From Campylobacteraceae bacterium (GTDB taxonomy: Bacteria > Campylobacterota > Campylobacteria > Campylobacterales > Sulfurovaceae): a DNA stretch of 64,000 nt. The notes below the pieces were generated by a model, which ran no database searches, had not been told where the DNA came from, and saw only the letters and a list, made by a program, of their open reading frames with translations. The DNA is taken from NCBI GenBank assembly GCA_027034975.1, contig JALVWQ010000010.1, forward strand, positions 62,001 through 126,000. Direction: 5' to 3'. The number at the start of each line of letters is the position of its first letter. Positions within the stretch are counted from its first letter, which is position 1. A program made the position numbers and the translations under genes. Shown here piece after piece: positions 29,574 through 38,248 of the stretch.

Positions 29574-29760
29574 AAGAGTTTGAACCCAAATTTTGCATTA
29601 GAGATTAATAACCTTTAGCAAATCATTTAGCTATGGGCATTTACAAAAATCCATCAATTAACCTATGGGTTAACCTCAAGATTTTTGCAAACACCCTAAA
29701 ACAAAGCATTTGTCAAATCTTTGCTAATTCTATTGCAAAATTTGGGTTGAAAAAACTCTT
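29574..29760. repeat. ~190-bp imperfect inverted repeat (MITE-like or long hairpin)
   Basis: Outer arms AGAGTTTGAACCCAAATTTTGCA vs TGCAAAATTTGGGTTGAAAAAACTCTT; centre TTAACCTATGGGTTAA (29658-29673). Confidence 0.75.
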
Positions 29761-29845
29761 ACTCTGGATTTCCATCTTATTTAGAGTGTTAACTCGGTTT
29801 AATTTTTATTCTATTTGCTTGAGAGAATAATTGAGCAAACTTAAG

Positions 29846-31837
29846 TCAACTATTCTCTAACTGGTGTGAAATATTGCTTTTTAATTTTTTAAGGGTTGCT
29901 GAGAGTGTGTAGATGAGATTATCTTCTATCTCTCTATTCTCTTCGAGGGCTCCTTTAATAGACTCTAAGACACCATTGAGCTCTTGCGCCCCAACTTTAG
30001 CACCAATCTCTTTTAAATCATCTATGAGCGAGATTGCTTGGAGATTTCGTTTCTCTTTAATATACTTTTCTATGATTCTATCGCTATCAGAGTAGATAGC
30101 CAAAAACTCTTTAAAGCTCTTTATAATTTCATCTTTGGACTCTTCTGGCTTTTTAGGCTCAGCGATTGTAGTTATATCTGTAGAGAGATAACGATTTAAG
30201 AGTGCTCGTAACTCATCTTTATTGAATGGATTTGGGAGGTAAGAGTCAAATCCTAACTGGAAAATGCTTTCCATACTACTCTTATAGAGAGAGAAAGAGG
30301 TATGGATAACAATTGGAGTTGCATTATATTTGTTATCTTGACGGATTTTTGTAATTGTTTGGTACCCATCGAGGTGTGGCATGACACTATCGAGTATTAT
30401 GAGGTCATAGTCGTTTGTTTCAAGCTCTTTAAGAACCTCTAAACCGTTCGATACTGCTTTGACAGAGAGACCATAATTTTTGATTGAGTACTCAAGAATA
30501 TGGCGATTTACTCTATCATCATCGGCTATAAGCACTCGCTTAGTTGTAGGTTTTGAACTCTTTTTGGTTTGAATATTTGGAGTATCTGTATTACTATCTA
30601 CCTCTATTAATTCACTACTATAGAGTGTTGCGATAACTTCTGTAACACTATCAGTAGTTAATGGTAGCTCAATAGAGGCATCAACAACACCTGCTGGATA
30701 GTGTGGATTCTTGCCATTTAAAAGTGCTACAAGCTGAAATTTACTGAGTGGTTTAATACTCTGGAGGTACTCTGTTAAAATAGGTTCAAAGAGGTCACTA
30801 TCCATAAAGACTGTATCATAATCCATAAAGTTAGGTATCTCTTTATTTAATTTGCTTAAGCTCTCTGTTTCTGTATCGAAGTTAAACTCCTCAAGTATTT
30901 TAGAGAGTTCGATAGCACTGTTCGAATCTGCAATAATAAGAGCTTTTTTAGGAGTCTCTAGCTTTCTTTGTGTAGTCTCGTTGCTTGCACGGTTATAGAC
31001 AATATCAATTGGTATGGAGAGTGATACTTTGTATTTATTATTGTCACTCTCTAGCGTTAAAAGACCATTGATTTGATTGAGAAGTTTTTTAACGAGGTAG
31101 AGGTAGATACCATAATATTTTTTATCTTTACTACTAAAGAGTGGCTTTAATCCATTCTCTAATACTTTTTGGTGGGTAGCATTCATCTTTAGTTGTTGTG
31201 GAATATCTATCTTAAGTGTACTATTTGAGAGCAACTCAATATTAAATTGTGGTTTTTTAATTTTATGCTCATTAGTTTGTAGCTTTTCAAGCAGAAAGAG
31301 AATATTGCGAAGAATCTCCTTATCTCCAATAATACTTTCTGGAAGAGAGTCGTTTTCATACTCAACTGCAGCACTTTTTCGAAGCTCTTCTATAAGGCTC
31401 TTTAGTGAAAATTCTACATTTTTATGTTTTACAGACTCCGTTGCAATATCAAGAAAGATACTCTCTTCTTGATTATTGTCAAAGATATTTTTACAATTCT
31501 TTCTAATTTCACTATAGATCTCATCATCTTCCCTACTATCAATTTTTAAAATTGAATCATGGAGTTTCTCTACAGAATTAATCCGTTCATTATTGATCTC
31601 TTTAAGGTATTTGTATTCCCCATTTTTTTTACACTTTTCTTTTTCAAAAAAAGTATCTAACGCTTTTTTCCTATTTTTATTATCTCGAATAACTGAGGCT
31701 AAAAGTATAAAAAAGAGGAGCACTAAAGCTATTATAATAATCCAATCCCAAGAAATGGTTCTATATTGTTCATTAAGTGATGCTTCTGTAAAACTTGAGA
31801 AGATAAAAATTATAAGTAATACCATTTTTAGGAACAT
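29846..31837 (-). CDS. Membrane hybrid histidine kinase-like protein (degenerate) with REC and Hpt-like domains
   Basis: N-terminal TM; VLIADDDRVN...LIILDSVMPHLDG receiver; degenerate HATPase region. Confidence 0.85.
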   Translation of the reverse strand: MFLKMVLLIIFIFSSFTEASLNEQYRTISWDWIIIIALVLLFFILLASVIRDNKNRKKALDTFFEKEKCKKNGEYKYLKEINNERINSVEKLHDSILKIDSREDDEIYSEIRKNCKNIFDNNQEESIFLDIATESVKHKNVEFSLKSLIEELRKSAAVEYENDSLPESIIGDKEILRNILFLLEKLQTNEHKIKKPQFNIELLSNSTLKIDIPQQLKMNATHQKVLENGLKPLFSSKDKKYYGIYLYLVKKLLNQINGLLTLESDNNKYKVSLSIPIDIVYNRASNETTQRKLETPKKALIIADSNSAIELSKILEEFNFDTETESLSKLNKEIPNFMDYDTVFMDSDLFEPILTEYLQSIKPLSKFQLVALLNGKNPHYPAGVVDASIELPLTTDSVTEVIATLYSSELIEVDSNTDTPNIQTKKSSKPTTKRVLIADDDRVNRHILEYSIKNYGLSVKAVSNGLEVLKELETNDYDLIILDSVMPHLDGYQTITKIRQDNKYNATPIVIHTSFSLYKSSMESIFQLGFDSYLPNPFNKDELRALLNRYLSTDITTIAEPKKPEESKDEIIKSFKEFLAIYSDSDRIIEKYIKEKRNLQAISLIDDLKEIGAKVGAQELNGVLESIKGALEENREIEDNLIYTLSATLKKLKSNISHQLENS

Positions 31838-32003
31838 TTAATTCTAAACCTTTTTCGTAAATTGATAAAAATTATAGCATAAAAAGCTATTAAAAAGCGT
31901 AAATAATTTCATTTTTTTTAATATTTATTCTAAATCATAGAAAAGTAAACTCTCTTTTTCTAATGAAGTTAATGTATAATATAGAAAAATAGAGGGGATG
32001 TAG

Positions 32004-33347
32004 ATGGCAAAAAAGAGAACACTTTTTGAGTGTCAAAATTGTGGATTTCAATCGCCTCGTTGGGTTGGAAAGTGTCCTTCTTGTAACTCTTGGGATTCAC
32101 TTTTGGAGTTAAATAGAGAACAGATAGAGTATTTGAGTAAAAGCGTAACAAGAAAAGAGAGTAGCTCGAAAGCTCTCTCAATAACTGAGATAAAATCGGA
32201 GAATATTCAAAGATTTAGCAGTAAGTCTAAAGAGTTAGATCTGGTTCTTGGTGGTGGTATTGTTCCAGGTTCTCTTACATTAATAGGGGGAAGTCCAGGA
32301 ATTGGAAAGTCTACACTACTTTTAAAAATTGCTGGAAACTTAGCTGCAAATGGTACAAAGGTACTTTATGTCTCTGGTGAAGAGTCGGCATCGCAAATTA
32401 AGCTGCGTGGCGATAGGTTAGGTGCCAATAGTAAAACACTCTATCTTTTAGCGGAGATCAATATGGAGTCAATAGTCGATGAGATAGAGCAGAATGAGTA
32501 TCAGTTTGTTGTGATTGACTCTATCCAAACAATCTATACATCCGAAGTGCCCTCTGCTCCAGGATCTGTAACGCAAGTGCGAGCGATTACCTTTGAGTTG
32601 ATGCGTATAGCAAAACTAAAAGAGATTCCTATCTTTATAATTGGGCATATTACAAAAGATGGCTCAATTGCAGGCCCAAGGGTTTTAGAGCATATGGTCG
32701 ATACAGTACTCTACTTTGAGGGTGACAGCAACAGCGACCTAAGGCTGCTTCGAAGCTTTAAGAACCGCTTTGGCTCTACAAATGAAGTTGGCATTTTTGA
32801 GATGAACAGCAATGGACTCCAAGATGCAAAGAGTATGGCTGAACGCTTCTTTAATAAAGAGAAACTTAAACCCGGATCTGCACTAACAATAGTAATGGAG
32901 GGGTCGCGACCAATTGTTATAGAGGTGCAGGCACTTGTAACACCTGCATATGCAAACCCAAAAAGAAGTTCTACAGGTTTTGATACAAATAGACTCAATA
33001 TGCTCTTAGCTCTTTTAGAGAAGAAGCTAGATCTTCCTTTTGGTACCTACGATATCTTTATTAATGTAGTGGGTGGTATTAAGATACAAGAGACGAGTGC
33101 AGATTTGGCTATAATTGCAGCAATCTTAAGCTCTTTTAAAGAGAGGGAGCTCAGTTTCAAAACACTTTTTATTGGGGAGGTGAGCTTAACGGGTGAAGTT
33201 CGAGAGGTACCCAATATGCTCCAGAGACTCAAAGAGGCTCATACACAAGGTTTTAAGAATGCAGTAATACCAAGTGAACCGATAGAGCAGAGTAGTATAA
33301 AGACTTATATTGCAAATAGCGTAGAGAAAGTTATAGAGTGGATGTGA
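32004..33347 (+). CDS. radA: DNA repair protein RadA
   Basis: CQNCGFQSPRWVGKCPSCNSW; GGSPGIGKSTLLLK; KNRFGSTNEVGIFEM. Confidence 0.97.
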   Translation: MAKKRTLFECQNCGFQSPRWVGKCPSCNSWDSLLELNREQIEYLSKSVTRKESSSKALSITEIKSENIQRFSSKSKELDLVLGGGIVPGSLTLIGGSPGIGKSTLLLKIAGNLAANGTKVLYVSGEESASQIKLRGDRLGANSKTLYLLAEINMESIVDEIEQNEYQFVVIDSIQTIYTSEVPSAPGSVTQVRAITFELMRIAKLKEIPIFIIGHITKDGSIAGPRVLEHMVDTVLYFEGDSNSDLRLLRSFKNRFGSTNEVGIFEMNSNGLQDAKSMAERFFNKEKLKPGSALTIVMEGSRPIVIEVQALVTPAYANPKRSSTGFDTNRLNMLLALLEKKLDLPFGTYDIFINVVGGIKIQETSADLAIIAAILSSFKERELSFKTLFIGEVSLTGEVREVPNMLQRLKEAHTQGFKNAVIPSEPIEQSSIKTYIANSVEKVIEWM

Positions 33348-33697
33348 TGCAGATAAAAGTTGGAACAGATTTAGTAGCCATAGAGAGAGTTAAAGCCTCA
33401 CTAGAGAAGTTTGGGGAAAAGTTTTTAGATCGGTTTCTCTCTCCAAATGAAAAAGCGTATGCAAAGAGAGTAGAGTCAATTGCAGGGTATTGGGCGGCAA
33501 AAGAGGCAATAGCGAAAGCCCTCGGTTGTGGTATTGGAAGAGAATTAAGCTTCTTAGATATAGAGATCTATAAAGATGACAAAAGGGCACCACACTTCTT
33601 GATTCATTCAAAAAATTTTAAAGTTATCAATGCATCACTATCAATTTCGCATGATAGTGGTTTTGCAATGGCTGTTGCGATAGTTATTTTAGATTAA
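33347..33697 (+). CDS. acpS: Holo-[acyl-carrier-protein] synthase
   Basis: VGTDLVAIERV; AGYWAAKEAIAKALG; start at ATG overlapping radA stop. Confidence 0.93.
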   Translation: MQIKVGTDLVAIERVKASLEKFGEKFLDRFLSPNEKAYAKRVESIAGYWAAKEAIAKALGCGIGRELSFLDIEIYKDDKRAPHFLIHSKNFKVINASLSISHDSGFAMAVAIVILD

Positions 33698-33802
33698 GCA
33701 AATTTTTAGTTACAAAAAAACGATTTTGGATCAAAAATTGGGTTAAAAAATAGGAAAATTAAACTTAATAGTATATAATATAAAAGAAATTAAGGGATTG
33801 GA

Positions 33803-34336
33803 TTGGAGATGAGAGTAAGATTACTTGTTTTTTTAATTGGGTTAGGGTTTTTGTTAAATGGGTGCTTAGTAGATAGAATTAAAGAGCGGGTTTACTATCT
33901 TAAAATGCGAGATGGAACATATGTAAAAGTAAAACGGAAAGTAAAGATAGGAAAACTCCATAAGAAAAAAGTAAAAGTTTATAAAAAGAGTAGGGAAGAA
34001 AGCTTAGAGTTAGAAAAAAAGCCGCTCTATATGCCCTCTAAGCCAGAGTTGGTTGATAGTGTAGAAGAGGTAGAGGTTGTTCCTTTAAAGAAACCAATTA
34101 GCTACGAAAAAAAGGTAGTAAAAAGGGTTAAAAAAAGTAGCTCAAAGGTTGTAAAAAGCAAAAAAAATGGAAGCAAAATAAAAAAGTATAAAAAAGTTAC
34201 AAAGAAAAAGGTAGTAAAAAAAATGAAACACGAGCCATATAGCATAGAGAGTGACGAGAGCGATCCAGAACTTCTTGGCCCTCAAACTACATTAGATGAG
34301 AATCCACTTAAGAAAGCTGCTGATAAGAAGATATAA
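33803..34336 (+). CDS. Lys-rich lipoprotein with C-terminal DPELLGPQTTL motif
   Basis: Lipobox LLNGC; C-term HEPYSIESDESDPELLGPQTTLDEN. Confidence 0.75.
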   Translation: MEMRVRLLVFLIGLGFLLNGCLVDRIKERVYYLKMRDGTYVKVKRKVKIGKLHKKKVKVYKKSREESLELEKKPLYMPSKPELVDSVEEVEVVPLKKPISYEKKVVKRVKKSSSKVVKSKKNGSKIKKYKKVTKKKVVKKMKHEPYSIESDESDPELLGPQTTLDENPLKKAADKKI

Positions 34337-34423
34337 TTAGCTATCTTCTTCGAAGGTATGCTAGACAAGGCTTTTGAGTTGTCATATAATCCACTTAACT
34401 AAAATTTTGAACGGTCTCTATAG

Positions 34424-34624
34424 TTACCCTCCTCCTACAAAGTTGAGTAGCTCCAATTTATCGCCCTCATGAATTACATGGCTCTTCCACTCCTCTTTTT
34501 TAACTATCTTCATATTGATAGCAACCGCCATTGTCTTCTCTTTAACTTTAAGTTTATCTAATAGCTCTAAAACAGTAGTATTCTCTTTTATATGTTGGCT
34601 CTCTCCATTTACTATAATTTCCAT
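34424..34624 (-). CDS. thiS: Sulfur carrier protein ThiS
   Basis: MEIIVNGESQHIKENTTVLELLDKL...LLNFVGGG, C-terminal GG. Confidence 0.85.
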   Translation of the reverse strand: MEIIVNGESQHIKENTTVLELLDKLKVKEKTMAVAINMKIVKKEEWKSHVIHEGDKLELLNFVGGG

Positions 34625-34711
34625 ATAAATTCTCCGCAATTTTTTAGGATTTTATCCTAAATTTAAGAAAACTTAGTAAAATCATCTTAAGAAAAGCTTT
34701 AAAGGATCTCT

Positions 34712-35044
34712 ATGTATATAAAAGTAGCATTAGGTTTTTTGACAGCCATGATTGTCACTGGTTGTGTAAGTCAAAAAGAGCTCGATACGCCAAAAAAAGA
34801 GAAATCAAAAGCAGAACCTGTGGTAGAGATTTTAGAAGAGAGCAATGCAGCAGCAACTACTATTATTCCGCTTGAAGAGAAAGCGACTAAACAAAAGTCA
34901 AAAAGAGCCAAAAGAGCTCCTCACTTAAAACCAGAACCATTTAGCTTAGAGAGCAATGAAGATGATCCAGAGCTTTTAGGGCCTCAAACAACATTGACAA
35001 AACCACTCTCAAGAGCAGATCGAAATAGCTCAGAGAGTATGTAG
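34712..35044 (+). CDS. Small lipoprotein with C-terminal DPELLGPQTTL motif
   Basis: Lipobox IVTGC; C-term PEPFSLESNEDDPELLGPQTTLTKP. Confidence 0.75.
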   Translation: MYIKVALGFLTAMIVTGCVSQKELDTPKKEKSKAEPVVEILEESNAAATTIIPLEEKATKQKSKRAKRAPHLKPEPFSLESNEDDPELLGPQTTLTKPLSRADRNSSESM

Positions 35045-35055
35045 AGTATCTCTTT

Positions 35056-35976
35056 TTAGGAGTACTCTATCATAGATTCAAGTGTTAAATAGACATTATA
35101 GGCGAGGGCAGTAGGATTATATCCGCCCTCTAAAAAAAATATTTTAGGTCTATCTTGCTTTATGGAGAGTATCTTCTCTATCATCGATCGAATACCATCG
35201 TGAGTAATATCAAGTGTAGCTAAAGGATCGCTTTCATGGAGATCATACCCTGCTGAGACTAAAATAATATCTGGATCAAATCCCTCTATAAGCGGCGGAA
35301 GCTCTTCGTTATAAACTTCTAAGAGTTCACTATCTCCGGAGTTGGGCATAAGTGGATAGTTAAAAGTATACCCTTCTCCTTTACCTAGACCTATCTCTCC
35401 TGGATCTCCAGTTCCAGGATAGGCAAATGCTTGATGTGTGCTAAAGTAGAAGAGACTATCATCTTCGTAAAATATATCTTGGGTACCATTGCCATGGTGG
35501 ACATCGAAATCGATAACAAAGACTCTTTTATATCCAACACTCTGAGCATATCTAGTAGCAATGGCAATATTATTAAAGAGACAAAAGCCCATAGAGTTAT
35601 GCTTGGTAGCATGGTGGCCTGGTGGGCGAATAGCACAAAAGGCTAAATTTGAGAGCCCATCTCTTATAGCATCTATTGCAGTAATTCCAGCTCCGGCTGC
35701 GTAGTGAGCGACTTCAAAGCTATCTTTTGAACATACTGTATCTGCATCTAGTGCTCGCTCCTCTTTAGAGGCCTCCTTGACACTATAGTAGAGTGATTGC
35801 GTATGCACTGTAAGTATCTGCTCTTTGGTTGCTTTTTGTGGTTGAAGTATGGTTAATTCATCTTCTAATGCAGCAGTTTCATTATAGATAGCTACAAGAC
35901 GCTCTATCGACTCTGGATGAGACTCTCCTGTATCATGTTTAAGGTAGATTGGATCTTTAATAAAAAGTGGTTTCAT
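35056..35976 (-). CDS. Histone deacetylase / acetylpolyamine amidohydrolase family protein
   Basis: IRPPGHHATKHNSMGFCLFNN; VFVIDFDVHHGNGTQDIFY. Confidence 0.95.
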   Translation of the reverse strand: MKPLFIKDPIYLKHDTGESHPESIERLVAIYNETAALEDELTILQPQKATKEQILTVHTQSLYYSVKEASKEERALDADTVCSKDSFEVAHYAAGAGITAIDAIRDGLSNLAFCAIRPPGHHATKHNSMGFCLFNNIAIATRYAQSVGYKRVFVIDFDVHHGNGTQDIFYEDDSLFYFSTHQAFAYPGTGDPGEIGLGKGEGYTFNYPLMPNSGDSELLEVYNEELPPLIEGFDPDIILVSAGYDLHESDPLATLDITHDGIRSMIEKILSIKQDRPKIFFLEGGYNPTALAYNVYLTLESMIEYS

Positions 35977-36039
35977 TCTAAAACTCTCCCAACTTTTGTA
36001 AAGCCAGTATGTGGCTTTAGATTCACTCTATTTTGTCTC

Positions 36040-37179
36040 TTATGCTTTCTCAATCGCTTCTGGTTTAGATTTTGCAAGCTCCTCCTGTTTTGCTTTTGTA
36101 GCTATAAGAGCCTCTTTTAGAGCCTTTTCAGTCTCTATTAACTCTTTCTCGGCCTCTGCTCGTGCTTTTTTACCCTCTTGGGTAATCTTAATAGAGTCAT
36201 TGAGCGTCTCAATAAGCGTATTGTTTGCCTTTTTAATGCTCTCAATATCAAATACCCCTCGCTCCATTTGGCGACGAACCTCTGCATTTGCCTCTCGTAA
36301 GCCCTCTGCATTTGCTTCTAGTAGGTCATTTGTTAAATCGTTTGCCTCTTTAATAGCTTTTGCAGCTTCGTGGCTTCTAAAGATTGTAACTGTTTGGGCT
36401 AACTGGTTTCTCCAAAGAGGGATAGTATTTACCAAAGTAGAGCCAATCTTATTAATAAGCGACTTATCATTCTCTTGAATTAATCGAATACTTGGTAGTG
36501 CTTGCATAGCAACTTGTCTTGAGAGTTTTAAGTCATGCACTCTTCGCTCTAAGTCATCTCTAAATCCACGAATCTCTTTAAGCTCTTGAATAGCGAGCAT
36601 CTCACCATCTTTTGCTTTTGCTTCGAACTCTGGAATAATCTTCTCTTCAAGCTCTTTAAGCTTTATCTCTCCAGCTTGGATATATATCTCTAATTGGCGA
36701 AAGTAGTCTAAATTTGCATCGTAGAGCTTATCGAGCGATACAACATCGGTTACAAGTTTTGCCTTGTGCTTCTCTAAGTTGTTGGCGATATCATCTATCT
36801 GATCTTTTACCTCTTCATATTTTTGTATAAATTTTGCAAGTGGTTTTGTTGCTCCAAAAAGCTTTTGCCACCAGCTCAGTTTTTTATTTGGATTGAGCTC
36901 ATCAATATCAAAACCGCGGATTGTTGCCACCATGTTATTAAGCAACTCCCCAGTCTTACCAGTATCTTTATTTTTTACACCATCAAGCATTCGGTTCGAT
37001 ATATCATCTAACTTCTCTTGGGCTTTTGACCCAAAGTAGATTACTGAGTTTCTATCTTTAATATCTATCTCTTGTAACGCCTCTTGGAGTTTACTCTCCT
37101 CTTCGGGTAAAATGGCAGGAGGGTTTGCCTCTTTTTTCTCCACTGCATCTTCTATTAACTCTTTTACTTTTGTTTCCAT
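36040..37179 (-). CDS. Toxic anion resistance protein, TelA family
   Basis: ALPSIRLIQENDKSLINKIGSTLVNTIPLWRNQLA. Confidence 0.9.
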   Translation of the reverse strand: METKVKELIEDAVEKKEANPPAILPEEESKLQEALQEIDIKDRNSVIYFGSKAQEKLDDISNRMLDGVKNKDTGKTGELLNNMVATIRGFDIDELNPNKKLSWWQKLFGATKPLAKFIQKYEEVKDQIDDIANNLEKHKAKLVTDVVSLDKLYDANLDYFRQLEIYIQAGEIKLKELEEKIIPEFEAKAKDGEMLAIQELKEIRGFRDDLERRVHDLKLSRQVAMQALPSIRLIQENDKSLINKIGSTLVNTIPLWRNQLAQTVTIFRSHEAAKAIKEANDLTNDLLEANAEGLREANAEVRRQMERGVFDIESIKKANNTLIETLNDSIKITQEGKKARAEAEKELIETEKALKEALIATKAKQEELAKSKPEAIEKA

Positions 37180-37210
37180 TCTATTAACTCCTAATTTTTA
37201 TCTTGAACAA

Positions 37211-37284
37211 AGAGCTCAGAACTAGTTGCACAGATTTACTCTTTTAATAAAAGCAACACTCTTGTACCACTAGCTCTAAGCTCT
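37211..37284 (-). repeat. Long inverted repeat between XpaC-like and telA genes
   Basis: AGAGCTCAGAACTAGT (37211-37226) vs ACTAGCTCTAAGCTCT (37269-37284); two differences are G-U wobbles in the minus-strand RNA. Confidence 0.75.
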
Positions 37285-37294
37285 AGGTATTTAG

Positions 37295-38116
37295 CTAATT
37301 ATTCAATTGTTGTTTAAGTGCGTCTATCTGGACATCTAAATCAAATACCTCATTCGATTTAATTCTATCTAACTCCTTATCAAAACGATTTGTTGCGTCA
37401 TTTAAAAGTTCAATAAGTCTATGGCGAAAACTACTATCTAGGCTCTCTTTCTCAAACGAGTTGTATCGATTAATAACATCTTTAACTCCATCGAGATAGA
37501 CAACCATAAATTTTCGAGCAATACGAATATCTTTAGGATCCTCTTTGATAGTAGTGAGTATATCTTCTGCCTTTTGTGTCGCCTCTGTAATAGCTTGTTT
37601 GAGTTCGCTATCTTCAATTGCATCACGACTCTTTTCGATCGCTTTTAACTTCTCTTCAGCCTCTTTGATCTCTTTTATAAGTTTTTCGTAATTAACACCA
37701 CTCCCTTGTGGGATCTTATTCTTTACAGGGTCTGTACCATAGTAAGCAACGAGCCCAAATGCACCCACAGCAGCTGTAAAAATCGAATTAAGCAAGCCAA
37801 AGTTATCTACTACATAGCAGAGGAAAAAGAGGGTTATAGCAACACCAATAGTTCCAAAGAGTTTAAATTTTACTTTTGGTGCAAGGGCGATTGCTGAATG
37901 ATTATACTCTCTTTCATTCTCTAAACCAATATCGATAAGCTTTATCGAGCCCATTAGCATAAAAAATGAGAGCAGTTTTAAAATAAAACGAGAGTAGTCT
38001 TTACTAAAGAGCGAAAGAATAGTCGATAGAAACATCGGTACCAAAAAGAGATAAAGATAAGTTGCAGTTGTAGCTTTTTTTCTCTCTTTAATCTGCATCT
38101 TTTTCGCTTTTGCCAT
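37295..38116 (-). CDS. XpaC-like (5-bromo-4-chloroindolyl phosphate hydrolysis family) membrane protein
   Basis: N-terminal TMs, coiled C-terminus; adjacent to telA in same orientation. Confidence 0.65.
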   Translation of the reverse strand: MAKAKKMQIKERKKATTATYLYLFLVPMFLSTILSLFSKDYSRFILKLLSFFMLMGSIKLIDIGLENEREYNHSAIALAPKVKFKLFGTIGVAITLFFLCYVVDNFGLLNSIFTAAVGAFGLVAYYGTDPVKNKIPQGSGVNYEKLIKEIKEAEEKLKAIEKSRDAIEDSELKQAITEATQKAEDILTTIKEDPKDIRIARKFMVVYLDGVKDVINRYNSFEKESLDSSFRHRLIELLNDATNRFDKELDRIKSNEVFDLDVQIDALKQQLNN

Positions 38117-38191
38117 CTAAAAGCTCCCACCAATTGCCATACCGAAAGCATAAAATATAAAGACAAAACCAAATAATTTATAATAATTCAT
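38117..38191 (-). CDS. 24-aa putative membrane microprotein
   Basis: ATG...TAG translates MNYYKLFGFVFIFYAFGMAIGGSF; AGAGGAG upstream; TAG abuts next ATG (TAGATG). Confidence 0.55.
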   Translation of the reverse strand: MNYYKLFGFVFIFYAFGMAIGGSF

Positions 38192-38248
38192 ATTAAAAAC
38201 TCCTCTTTTTTGTTATTATAGTATAAAAAATGATAATTTGGAGAAAAT

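Noticed and set aside
29633-29830. 65-aa ORF downstream of ftsY
   Set aside because: Falls within the long inverted repeat; composition follows the repeat, no RBS recognised.
33715-33760. Similarity of TCAAAAATTGGGTTAAAAAA to the end of the 29.6-kb inverted repeat
   Set aside because: Short, AT-rich and imperfect; could easily be chance.
36040-38116. TelA/XpaC pair as a novel resistance system
   Set aside because: Both belong to known families frequently found together; only the adjacent microprotein and stem are unusual.
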